Shown here: positions 8,356 through 15,741 of the stretch, piece by piece
Position numbering within the stretch: position 1 is the stretch's first letter
Layout of the letters: each line of letters begins with the position of its first letter
DNA from: Gemmatimonadota bacterium
GTDB taxonomy: Bacteria; Gemmatimonadota; Gemmatimonadetes; Gemmatimonadales; GWC2-71-9
NCBI GenBank assembly: GCA_016720805.1
Contig: JADKJZ010000009.1
Span: 1 to 64,000, forward strand
Reading direction: 5' to 3'
Length of the DNA: 64,000 nt
Notes under the pieces: generated by a model
What the model was told of the DNA's origin: nothing
The model's database searches: none
What the model saw: only the letters and a program-made list of their open reading frames with translations
Program-made: the position numbers and the translations under genes

Positions 8356-9163
8356 TCCGCTCGCTCCCCAGTGCCGCCAGCTCGATCGTCTCGAGCGGTT
8401 CCCCCACAAAGATCGATCCCACCCTCGCAAAGCGCGCCACGTCGTCGGTCGCGGCCCAGCGATGGTGCACCGGCGTGCCGGCCGGCGCCTCGAGCCCCTG
8501 CGCACGCAGCACGGTGGCCAGTTCACGCGCCGTCTCCTGCGCACTGTCGATCCGGACGACGTCGGGGCCGAGCACCTCGCCGATCAGGCCGCTGAGCATG
8601 GGGTAGTGCGTGCAGCCGAGGACGATGGTGTCGACGCCGGCCGCACGCAGGGGCGCGAGGTACTCCTCGGCGACCAGCCGAGTGGCGGGATGCTCGAACC
8701 ACCCCTCCTCGACCAACGGCACGAAGAGCGGGCACGCCTGCTCCACCACGGCCAGCTCGGGACGGATGCGATGCAGCGCCCGACGATACGCCCCGGAGAG
8801 GATGGTGCCGGCGGTGCCGATGACGCCCACGGTGCCGCCGCGACTCGCTGCTGCGGCCGCGCGCGCGCCGGGTTCGATCACACCGATGACCGGCACGGTG
8901 GCCACGGCGCGGAGTTCATCGAGCGCATGGGCGGTGGCGGTGTTGCAGGCGACGACGACCGCCTTCACCTGGTGTTCCTCGAGCCAGGTGAGGATCTCGC
9001 GCGCATAGCGGCGGACCGTCTCCGGCGACTTCGATCCGTAGGGGACGCGCGCGGTGTCGCCGAGGTAGAGCGTCGATTCGTTCGGGAGCAGCGCGTGAAT
9101 GGCGCGCACGACGGTGAGGCCGCCGATGCCGGAATCGAAGACGCCGATCGGTGCGGTGTTCAT
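8348..9163 (-). CDS. murI: Glutamate racemase
   Basis: MurI interconverts L- and D-glutamate for peptidoglycan. The 271-residue protein has GVFDSGIGGLTV at residues 7-18. The two catalytic cysteines are in VVACNTATA (near 72) and VLGCTHYPML (near 183), and there is a GDTARVPYGSKS loop near 40. The ATG at 9163 fits the family start exactly; an open frame continues upstream but has no family similarity. The start overlaps the stop of the DUF5683-like gene as ATGA, so the two are probably co-transcribed. Confidence 0.95.
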   Translation of the reverse strand: MNTAPIGVFDSGIGGLTVVRAIHALLPNESTLYLGDTARVPYGSKSPETVRRYAREILTWLEEHQVKAVVVACNTATAHALDELRAVATVPVIGVIEPGARAAAAASRGGTVGVIGTAGTILSGAYRRALHRIRPELAVVEQACPLFVPLVEEGWFEHPATRLVAEEYLAPLRAAGVDTIVLGCTHYPMLSGLIGEVLGPDVVRIDSAQETARELATVLRAQGLEAPAGTPVHHRWAATDDVARFARVGSIFVGEPLETIELAALGSERTS

Positions 9164-9609
9164 CGCGGGATCGGCAGGGTGACGCCGAGGCCACGACGAC
9201 CGCCGGGGAGGATGCGCGCCTGCAACTCGCCGGGGAAGTCGTAGAGGTTGGCCGAGACGTAGGCTTCCATCCCGGCGAAGAGGTGGTTCACCGCGATCAG
9301 GAAGAGCCAGTCGCCGCGCTCGGCGCGCTTCTGCTCCAGTCGCTCCGAGCCGGTGCGGTCGAGGTAGCGCATCTCGTGATTGGCCTTCAGCGCCATCGCG
9401 ACCGCCACCCCTTCGAAGGCGACGAACAACCCACCGCTCAACTTCCGATCGAGTGCTGCCTGGCCCCACCCCGGGACGAGCAGTGACCGCGCGAAGTAGC
9501 CGAGCGGTGAGGGGCGCGGGCGGATCGGCAGCGAATCGGGACGCGCCTGCGCGGCGAGCGGCGCCGCACTCAGCAGCGACACCGCGAGCAGGGCGTGCCC
9601 GGCGCGCAC
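9160..9609 (-). CDS. DUF5683-like secreted/membrane protein
   Basis: The 149-residue protein starts at a GTG and has a signal peptide (ALLAVSLLSAAPLAAQA). Its centre holds ARSLLVPGWGQAALDRKLSGGLFVAFEGVAVA. The SLxxPGxGQ turn followed by a hydrophobic helix is characteristic of DUF5683, a family of unknown function in diderm bacteria. A second hydrophobic segment (WLFLIAVNHLFAGMEAYVSANL) and a strand-rich end ending RRGLGVTLPIPR follow. It overlaps murI by 4 nt. An envelope location is likely; no reaction can be assigned. Confidence 0.75.
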   Translation of the reverse strand: MRAGHALLAVSLLSAAPLAAQARPDSLPIRPRPSPLGYFARSLLVPGWGQAALDRKLSGGLFVAFEGVAVAMALKANHEMRYLDRTGSERLEQKRAERGDWLFLIAVNHLFAGMEAYVSANLYDFPGELQARILPGGRRGLGVTLPIPR

Positions 9610-9623
9610 CAGCAGGCGCTGGA

Positions 9624-9998
9624 TCAGGCGACCGCCACGAGTTCGATCTCGACGCGGACATCGCGCGGGAGGCCGGCGGCGGCGACGGTGCTGCGCGCCG
9701 GGCGATGGTCGCCAAAGTGCGCCGCGTAGACGGCATTCATCGGGGCGAACTCGGCCATGTCGCGGAGGAAGACGGTGGTCTTGACCACGTTCTTGAACGA
9801 CATGCCGGCCGCGGCGAGGACGGCACCGAGGTTCTTGAAGACCTGCTCGGTCTGCTCGGTCACGCCGCCGGCGACGATTTCCATCGACACGGGGTCGAGG
9901 GCGATCTGCCCCGCGGTGTAGAGCATCCCGTTGACGAGGATGGCCTGGGAGTAGGGGCCGATGGCGGCGGGGGCGTCGGGAGTGGCGATAATCTGCAT
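9624..9998 (-). CDS. ridA: RidA-family reactive intermediate imine deaminase
   Basis: RidA hydrolyses reactive enamine/imine intermediates such as 2-aminoacrylate made by PLP enzymes. The 124-residue protein is the standard length. It carries AIGPYSQAILVNGMLYTAGQIALDP near the start and VFLRDMAEFAPMNAVYAAHFGDHRPARSTVAAAGLPRDVRVEIELVAVA at the end, with the family Arg in ARST and the terminal Glu in VEIE. The ATG at 9998 has only a weak upstream purine stretch. It lies directly downstream of the 7-bp inverted repeat array that separates it from tatD, so it may have its own promoter or be expressed by readthrough. Confidence 0.93.
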   Translation of the reverse strand: MQIIATPDAPAAIGPYSQAILVNGMLYTAGQIALDPVSMEIVAGGVTEQTEQVFKNLGAVLAAAGMSFKNVVKTTVFLRDMAEFAPMNAVYAAHFGDHRPARSTVAAAGLPRDVRVEIELVAVA

Positions 9999-10032
9999 CA
10001 GGATGCTCGAGGTAAGGTTGGTCTTAGGGAAA

Positions 10033-10174
10033 CGATGATCGATGATCGATGGTCGATGATCGATAGTCAGGTGTCGATGATCGATGATCGATGGCGGCTT
10101 TATCGATCATCGATCATCGATCATCGATCATCGGCGGTTGATCATCGATCATCGATCATCGATCACTCTGTTCG
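10033..10174. repeat. Heptad array (ATGATCG-type) arranged as a long inverted repeat
   Basis: The left arm (about 10033-10094) is built of ATGATCG units with a break near 10064-10074. After a short spacer (CGGCTTTA), the right arm (about 10102-10174) repeats the complement, CGATCAT, in 7-bp steps with a matching break near 10131-10138. The two arms can fold into one imperfect hairpin of about 60 bp. The array fills the gap between tatD and ridA. The tatD stop codon lies inside the right arm, so the last tatD residues (VIDDR) are encoded by repeat units. Units contain GATC and ATCGAT. No element with this sequence is known to me. Confidence 0.9.
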
Positions 10175-10928
10175 TGGGCCAGAACAACCGCGTTGCATTG
10201 GCCGTGGTGTCCGCAGCGATCTCTTCAAACGTTGTGCCGCGGACCTCGGCGAGGGTGTGTGCGACCGCTGGCACGTAGCTCGGCTCGTTGCGCTTGCCGC
10301 GGTGTGGCACGGGCGCCAGGTACGGCGCGTCGGTCTCGATCAGCAGGCGGTCCGCCGCCACGGCCCGCATGGCGTCCTGCTGGTCCCACGACTTGAAGGT
10401 CACCATGCCGCTGAAGGAAAAGTACCACCCCGCCTCGAGCCCGGCGTCCCGCAGGACGGGGCCGCTGGAGAAGGAGTGGAGGACCACGGTGGCGTCGGCC
10501 TGGTTGCGGAGGATGGCGACGACATCGGCATCGGCCTCGCGGGCGTGGATGACGACGGGCATCCCTGCGGCCGTGGCCAGCGCGAGCTGTTCGGCGAAGA
10601 CGTCCTGCTGCACGCTGTGCGGGGCGTGGTCGTAGTGGTAGTCGAGCCCCATCTCGCCGGCGGCGCGGACCAGGGGGTGCTGCCACGCGGCCTGGAGGCG
10701 ACGCCTGAGGTCGGGGGTCCAGTGGGAGGCGTCGTGGGGGTGGCAGCCGGTGGCGACCACCAACCCGGGATGCCGAACCGCCCAGCCGAGGGTGTCCTCG
10801 AGCTGGGCGGTCACGGATTCAATCACCATGGCACGGGAGACGCCGGCGGCGCCCATCCGCTCCACCACCGCGTCGCGGTCGGCCGCGAAGGCCGGGTCCG
10901 CGAGGTGGCAGTGGGTGTCCACCAGCAT
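10149..10928 (-). CDS. tatD: TatD-family metal-dependent hydrolase/DNase
   Basis: TatD proteins are TIM-barrel metal hydrolases with 3'-5' exonuclease activity, implicated in DNA repair. The 259-residue protein opens MLVDTHCHLADP (HxH metal site). It continues with GCHPHD near 67, GEMGLDYHYD with metal Glu near 95, VVIHAREA near 130 and a late LIETDAPYLAP with the metal Asp near 205. RNEPSYVPAVAHTLAEVRG completes the family pattern. The ATG at 10928 follows secF by 5 nt, so it closes the rimP-secF operon. The C-terminus is oddly extended into the heptad array and ends in repeat-encoded residues. Confidence 0.92.
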   Translation of the reverse strand: MLVDTHCHLADPAFAADRDAVVERMGAAGVSRAMVIESVTAQLEDTLGWAVRHPGLVVATGCHPHDASHWTPDLRRRLQAAWQHPLVRAAGEMGLDYHYDHAPHSVQQDVFAEQLALATAAGMPVVIHAREADADVVAILRNQADATVVLHSFSSGPVLRDAGLEAGWYFSFSGMVTFKSWDQQDAMRAVAADRLLIETDAPYLAPVPHRGKRNEPSYVPAVAHTLAEVRGTTFEEIAADTTANATRLFWPTNRVIDDR

Positions 10929-10933
10929 CAGGG

Positions 10934-11902
10934 TCAGACCTGGGGAACCGTGCTGCGGACTGCCTTGGGCTTGACCTTGACGCCGCGGCCGTCGACGCCG
11001 GGCCACTTCTGCTCGATCATGCGCAGGACCGGCGCCGCGATCCAGATCGACGAGAAGGTGCCGGTGAAGACGCCGAAGAACATCACCAGCGCGAACGGCC
11101 GGATGACCTCGCCGGCGAAGATCGTCAGCGCGAGCAGCGTCGACAGCGTGGTGACGTGGGTCAGGATCGAGCGCGGCAGCGTCTCGTTGATCGAGAGGTT
11201 GAGCACCTCGACCAGCTGCGAGCGCCGGAACTTGTGCAGGTTCTCGCGGACGCGGTCGAAGATGATGATCGTGTCGTTCAGCGAGTAGCCGACCATCGAC
11301 AGCACGGCGGCGACGACGACGAGCGAGAGCTCGATCCGGGCCACCGCGATGAAGCAGATGGTGAGGATGATGTCGTGGGCGGTGGCGAGGACGGCCGCCA
11401 ACCCGAAGCGCCACTCGAAGCGGTAGGCCAGGTAGGCCAGCACGCCGAGGAAGGAGAGCATGATCGCCATGAGCGCCTGCGTCTTGAGCTCGGCGCCGAC
11501 CTTCGGCGAGACCGCCTCACCGCTGCCCGGCGTGAAGCCACCGGCGCCGACGACCTGCTCGATCGCGGCGTTGACGGCCTTCGTGGTGGCCTGGGTGTCG
11601 TCGGTCTTGGAGCCTTCGACCGCGGTCCGGGCGCGGACGGCGTACTCGTTGTCGCCCCCGAAGCGCTGGATCTCGGCGCCCTTCAGGCCAGCGGCGTCGA
11701 GGCCGGCGCGCAGCTTCTCGACGTCGACCGGCGCCGTGGTCTTGAACTGCACCAGGGTGCCGCCGGTGAATTCGATCGACTGGTGGATGCCGAGCCCGAG
11801 CAGCGCCGCGAGCCCGATCACGAACAGCACGGCAGTCACGAGATAGGCCTGCCGGCGGTGCGCGATGAAGTCGTACTTGGCGTGTGCAAAGAAGCGAATC
11901 AT
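10934..11902 (-). CDS. secF: Protein translocase subunit SecF
   Basis: SecF pairs with SecD to use proton motive force in late protein export. The 322-residue protein has an N-terminal transmembrane helix after RRQAYL, then a periplasmic domain beginning SIEFTGGTLVQFKT. A five-helix C-terminal block holds YRFEWRFGLAAVLATAHD, VGYSLNDTIIIFDRVRENLHKF and RSILTHVTTLSTLLAL. FTGG and NDTIIIFDRVREN are hallmark motifs. It begins 2 nt after the secD stop, so the pair is expressed together. Confidence 0.96.
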   Translation of the reverse strand: MIRFFAHAKYDFIAHRRQAYLVTAVLFVIGLAALLGLGIHQSIEFTGGTLVQFKTTAPVDVEKLRAGLDAAGLKGAEIQRFGGDNEYAVRARTAVEGSKTDDTQATTKAVNAAIEQVVGAGGFTPGSGEAVSPKVGAELKTQALMAIMLSFLGVLAYLAYRFEWRFGLAAVLATAHDIILTICFIAVARIELSLVVVAAVLSMVGYSLNDTIIIFDRVRENLHKFRRSQLVEVLNLSINETLPRSILTHVTTLSTLLALTIFAGEVIRPFALVMFFGVFTGTFSSIWIAAPVLRMIEQKWPGVDGRGVKVKPKAVRSTVPQV

Positions 11903-11904
11903 GG

Positions 11905-13590
11905 TCAGATGCTCAGCGTGGTGGCGTGGGGCTTCCGGTCGAGCCAGACGAGGAAGAACGTCTTGGTGACGAAGATCGCGGTGATCATCGAGGCGATGAT
12001 GCCCATGATCAGCGTGACCGCGAAGCCCTTGACCGGGCCGGTACCGAACTGGAAGAGGAACGCGGCGGTCAGGACGGTCGAGACGTTCGAGTCGATGATG
12101 GCGGGCATCGCGTGCCGGAAGCCTTCCTCGACCGCGACGCGGACGGTCCGCCCGGCGATCAGTTCCTCTCGAATCCGCTCGAAGATCAGCACGTTCGCGT
12201 CGACGGCGATGCCGACCGAGAGCACGATGCCGGCGAGGCCGGGCAGCGTGAGGGTGGCGTCGATCATCGAGAGCGAGGCCAGCGTGAACAGGATGTAGAG
12301 CGACAGCGCCAGCACGGCGAGCGCTCCGGACATCCGGTAGTAGCCCACCATGATGATGATCACGAAGAGGGTGCCGACCAGGCCGGCGACGATGCCGCCC
12401 CGGACCGAGTCCTCACCGAGCGAGGCGCCGACGGTGCGCTCCTCGACGATCTTCAGCGTGAACGGCAGCGCGCCGGCCTTCAGCGTCAGCGCGAGGTCCT
12501 GCGCCTCCGCGATGGTGCGGCCCGACAGCTCGATCTGGCCGCGACGGTCGATGCGGCTGTTGATGACCGGCGGTGCGCCCTGGACCTTGCCGTCGAGGAC
12601 GATCGCCATGAAGTCGCCGATGTGCCGGCTGGTCTCCTGGCCGAAGCGCCGCCCACCCGCGCGGTCGAGGTCGAAGACCACGATCGGCTTGTTGGAGCTC
12701 GGGTCGATCTGCGGCGTCGCGTTGACCAGCGAGGTGCCGGTGAGGATCGGCTTGGTCTCCAGCGCGTACAACGCACGCATCGGTTCGAGCCCGCCAGTCG
12801 CCGACTGATCCCACTTCAGCTCGATGCCACGCGGGAGGACGCGCTGCACCTCGGGGAGGCGGAGCAGCGAGTCGACGCGAGCCACCGAGGCTTCCGGGAC
12901 CAGATAGGTCCCCGGTGCCGAGGCGCCAGCTGATGCACCCGAGATGATCAAGGCCTGGAGGATCGGGCCGCCGGCCTTGACCGTGTCGGCCGCCGCCGCC
13001 GCGCCGCTGTCCGCCTTTACGCCGCTGTCGGCCGTGAGCTTGGTGCCTGAATCGCCGGCGAGCAGCGCGTCGATCCCCTTGGCCGCCGCCGGGGCGCCCG
13101 CGGCCGGCTTGACGCCGAGCTGGGCGAGGACCCGATCCATGGCGGGGAGGGCGGCGTCGAGCGCGCCCGTCTTGTCCGTCATGCGGAATTCGAGGAAGGC
13201 GTTCTGCTGGACGATGCCCTTGGCCCGTTCCGGATCCTTGATGCCGGCGAGCTCGACGACGATCCGCGAGGAGCCGACCTTCTGGATCACCGGCTCGGTC
13301 ACGCCGAACTCGTCGATGCGCTTGCGCAGCACGGTCAGCGCCAGGTCGATGTCCTTGGAGACATCGGCCGAGACCTGCGTCGACTGGTCGAGCTCGAGGC
13401 CAAGGTGCATCCCGCCCTGGAGGTCCAGGCCGCGCTTCAACGGGACGCGCTTGACCTGCACGTCCTGCATCGCGCCGGTGGCGCTGCGCTCGCGCACGGT
13501 GACGGTGCGCGGGATGAGGGCGATGATCGAGCCGATGACGAGCACGGCGATCAGGATCATGCGATTGCGAATGGTTGCGAACATCGTCAC
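11905..13590 (-). CDS. secD: Protein translocase subunit SecD
   Basis: Partner of SecF in the inner membrane. The 561-residue protein has one N-terminal helix (MILIAVLVIGSIIALIP), then RGLDLQGGMHLGLELD, the family signature near residue 55. The periplasmic P1 domain includes an Ala-rich insert around residues 190-225. A C-terminal five-helix block contains GLAGIVLSVGIAVDANVLIFERIREEL. The GTG at 13590 overlaps the ribF stop as GTGA, and an ATG two codons later is an alternative start. Position between ribF and secF indicates co-transcription from the rimP promoter. Confidence 0.95.
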   Translation of the reverse strand: MTMFATIRNRMILIAVLVIGSIIALIPRTVTVRERSATGAMQDVQVKRVPLKRGLDLQGGMHLGLELDQSTQVSADVSKDIDLALTVLRKRIDEFGVTEPVIQKVGSSRIVVELAGIKDPERAKGIVQQNAFLEFRMTDKTGALDAALPAMDRVLAQLGVKPAAGAPAAAKGIDALLAGDSGTKLTADSGVKADSGAAAAADTVKAGGPILQALIISGASAGASAPGTYLVPEASVARVDSLLRLPEVQRVLPRGIELKWDQSATGGLEPMRALYALETKPILTGTSLVNATPQIDPSSNKPIVVFDLDRAGGRRFGQETSRHIGDFMAIVLDGKVQGAPPVINSRIDRRGQIELSGRTIAEAQDLALTLKAGALPFTLKIVEERTVGASLGEDSVRGGIVAGLVGTLFVIIIMVGYYRMSGALAVLALSLYILFTLASLSMIDATLTLPGLAGIVLSVGIAVDANVLIFERIREELIAGRTVRVAVEEGFRHAMPAIIDSNVSTVLTAAFLFQFGTGPVKGFAVTLIMGIIASMITAIFVTKTFFLVWLDRKPHATTLSI

Positions 13591-14516
13591 TCGGACGCCC
13601 GTAGGGGCGCTTCAAGGTCCGGGTGCGCCACGGCCAGCATGGTCCGGGCGCGGTGCGAATCCACCTCCAATTGCTGCCGGAGGCTCGCCACCGAATCGAA
13701 TCGGCGGATGTCACGAAGCGGCGCGACCCACTGGACGCTGACGCTTCGATCGTACAGGACCCCCTCAAAGCCGAAGAGGTGGGCCTCCAGGAGTCGGCGG
13801 CCGTCGTCGAACGTCGGCCGATGCCCCTGGTTCATCATGCCACCGAACCGACCGGCGGCGGTTTCCACCACCACCGCGTAGACACCGTCGGGTGGCAGCA
13901 ACTTCCGTCGTGCGATCGCGAGGTTGCAGGTCGGAAAGCCGATCTGACGTCCCCGCCCTTCCCCGCGTTTCACCACTGCTTCGAGCGAATACGACCGGCC
14001 GAGCATCCTGGCCGCGCCGTCGAGGTCGCCGCCGGTCACTGCGCGGCGGATCGCCGTGCTCGAGACCGGGAGCCCATCGGCGAGCAGCACCGGCGGCACG
14101 ACATCCACCGGAAAGCCCCGCGACGCGCCCAACGCCTGCAGCGTCGCCACATCGCCCTGCCGTCCTCGGCCGAAGCCGTGGTCGTGCCCGATCACCAACT
14201 CGCGCAGGTCACAGCGCGGCAGCAACACCTGATCGACAAACGCCGCCGGATCGAGGGCCGCCATGGCCCGGTCGAACCGCAGGGTCATCACCCGATCGAT
14301 CCCGCTGGTGGCGAGGGCGGCGAGCCGTTCGGTCGTCGTGGTCAGCAGCGCCGGGGCAGCATCCGGATTCACCACCTCGAGCGGATGCGGCTCGAAGGTC
14401 ACCAGCATGCTGCGCCGCCCACTGCTCACCGCACGACGACGGATCTCCGCCAGGACCGCGTGGTGTCCCCGGTGCACGCCATCGAAGGTGCCGACGGTCA
14501 CCACGCTCCCGTTCAT
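13587..14516 (-). CDS. ribF: Bifunctional riboflavin kinase/FAD synthetase
   Basis: RibF makes FMN and then FAD from riboflavin. The N-terminal nucleotidyltransferase domain shows VTVGTFDGVHRGHHAVL (HxGH-type), VTFEPHPLEV and VIGHDHGFGRGRQGD. SSTAIRRAV is near residue 175. The C-terminal kinase domain has GRGRQIGFPTCNL, PPDGVYAVVV and LEAHLFGFEGVLYDRSVSVQWV. The 309-residue length is normal. The ATG at 14516 overlaps the truB stop by 4 nt. Confidence 0.95.
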   Translation of the reverse strand: MNGSVVTVGTFDGVHRGHHAVLAEIRRRAVSSGRRSMLVTFEPHPLEVVNPDAAPALLTTTTERLAALATSGIDRVMTLRFDRAMAALDPAAFVDQVLLPRCDLRELVIGHDHGFGRGRQGDVATLQALGASRGFPVDVVPPVLLADGLPVSSTAIRRAVTGGDLDGAARMLGRSYSLEAVVKRGEGRGRQIGFPTCNLAIARRKLLPPDGVYAVVVETAAGRFGGMMNQGHRPTFDDGRRLLEAHLFGFEGVLYDRSVSVQWVAPLRDIRRFDSVASLRQQLEVDSHRARTMLAVAHPDLEAPLRASE

Positions 14517-15358
14517 GCCGCAGGCTCCAGCACGACCTCGGGCTGCCACCGTCCATTCACCGCCCCGGCCACCGCGAGCAGCCGGCCGTCCTCGGCGAGC
14601 AGCGCCGCGTGCCCCTCCTGCGCGTCCTGCTGCGGCACCGATCGACCGAAGCCGACATCCCGCACCGCCGCCGCATCGAGCCGGACCTGCGGCAGCATCG
14701 CCACCATCTCGGCCGGGGTCCGCAGCGCCGCCAGCGAGATCTCGTCCGGCGTCACGGCATCGGCGACCGAAAAGGGGCCGATCGAGGTCCGTCGCAACGT
14801 GGCGCAATGGGCCGGCAGTCCGACGCGGCTGCCCAGGTCCCTCGCCAGCGCCCGGATGTAGGTCCCGCGGCCCACCGTCGCGTGCATCATCAGTGTCGGC
14901 GGCGTCCACTCCCCGAGCTGCAGGCGATGCACCATGACATCCACCGGTGCGAGGTCGACCGTTTCCCCAGCGCGCGCCAGCACGTACGCGCGGGTCCCAC
15001 CCACATGTTTCGCCGAATAGGCCGGCGGCCGTTGCGACTGCACCCCTTCGAGTGACGCCGCCGCCTGCTCCAGCGCCTCGCGCGTCGGCCAGGCGTCGGG
15101 CTCGACCGTCATGGTCGGCGTGCCGGCGGAGTCGTCGGTGTCGGTGGCGATCCCGAAACGGACGGTGGCCTCGTACCCCTTCTCACCGGCTTCGACGAAG
15201 CGCGCGAGTCGGGTGGCCCGTCCGATCAGCACCACGAGCAGCCCGGTGGCGAAGGGATCGAGCGTGCCGGCGTGGCCGACACTGCGCGTTCCCAACTGTC
15301 GCCGTACCGCCGCCACGACATCGTGCGAGGTCCAGCCCACCGGCTTGTCAATGAGCAT
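14513..15358 (-). CDS. truB: tRNA pseudouridine(55) synthase TruB
   Basis: TruB makes pseudouridine 55 in the T-loop of tRNA. The 281-residue protein opens LIDKPVGWTSHDVV. It carries the catalytic segment HAGTLDPFATGLLVVLIGRATR, with the nucleophilic Asp of LDP near residue 34. It continues with FVEAGEKGYEATVRFG, RPPAYSAKHVGG and GRGTYIRALARDLG. The ATG at 15358 sits 8 nt after the rbfA stop. A CTG in frame that overlaps the rbfA stop is a less likely alternative. The C-terminus has a short extra PUA-like part (GHAALLAEDGRLLAVAGAV). Confidence 0.95.
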   Translation of the reverse strand: MLIDKPVGWTSHDVVAAVRRQLGTRSVGHAGTLDPFATGLLVVLIGRATRLARFVEAGEKGYEATVRFGIATDTDDSAGTPTMTVEPDAWPTREALEQAAASLEGVQSQRPPAYSAKHVGGTRAYVLARAGETVDLAPVDVMVHRLQLGEWTPPTLMMHATVGRGTYIRALARDLGSRVGLPAHCATLRRTSIGPFSVADAVTPDEISLAALRTPAEMVAMLPQVRLDAAAVRDVGFGRSVPQQDAQEGHAALLAEDGRLLAVAGAVNGRWQPEVVLEPAA

Positions 15359-15366
15359 CCCCCCGA

Positions 15367-15738
15367 TCAGGAGGCCTCCTCCTCGCGCTTCAGGCCCGCC
15401 AGGAGGCGATCGATCTCCAGCGCGTGCTCGAACCCGCGATCCAGCACGAAGTGCAACTCGGGGGTGATGCGAGTGGTCAGCGCCTTCGCGACAAAGCCGC
15501 GCAGGAACCCCGCCGCCCGCTGCAACCCTTCCACGGCGGCTTCACGCTCCGCCGGTTCGCCGTGCGGCACCACCCGGACCGTCGCGTGCGACAGGTCGCG
15601 AGTGACTTCCACCGCACTGACGGTCACCATCCCCACGCGGGGATCGCGCACCTCGCCGCGCAACAGCGCCTCGGCGAGCACCGCCCGGATCGTCTCACCC
15701 ACCTGCTCCGGGCGGCGCGAATTCCCCTTTCCTGCCAT
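15367..15738 (-). CDS. rbfA: 30S ribosome-binding factor RbfA
   Basis: RbfA is a KH-fold factor needed for late 16S rRNA 5'-end maturation and cold growth. The 123-residue protein has RRPEQVGETIRAVLAEALLRGEVRDPRVGMVTVSAVEVTRDLSHATVRV in its first half. AAGFLRGFVAKALTTRITPELHFVLDRGFEHALEIDRLL in its second half is the complete family pattern. It lies 3 nt after infB in the standard infB-rbfA-truB-ribF order. Confidence 0.95.
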   Translation of the reverse strand: MAGKGNSRRPEQVGETIRAVLAEALLRGEVRDPRVGMVTVSAVEVTRDLSHATVRVVPHGEPAEREAAVEGLQRAAGFLRGFVAKALTTRITPELHFVLDRGFEHALEIDRLLAGLKREEEAS

Positions 15739-15741
15739 GGC

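Noticed and set aside
8348..9736. MurI extended upstream to 9736
   Set aside because: The family start is the ATG at 9163; the extension overlaps the DUF5683-like gene and has no similarity to MurI.
10033..10174. CRISPR array
   Set aside because: Units are 7 bp with no distinct spacers, and no cas gene is near.
10033..10174. Replication origin based on GATC and ATCGAT density
   Set aside because: No DnaA boxes and no dnaA or dnaN neighbours are visible.
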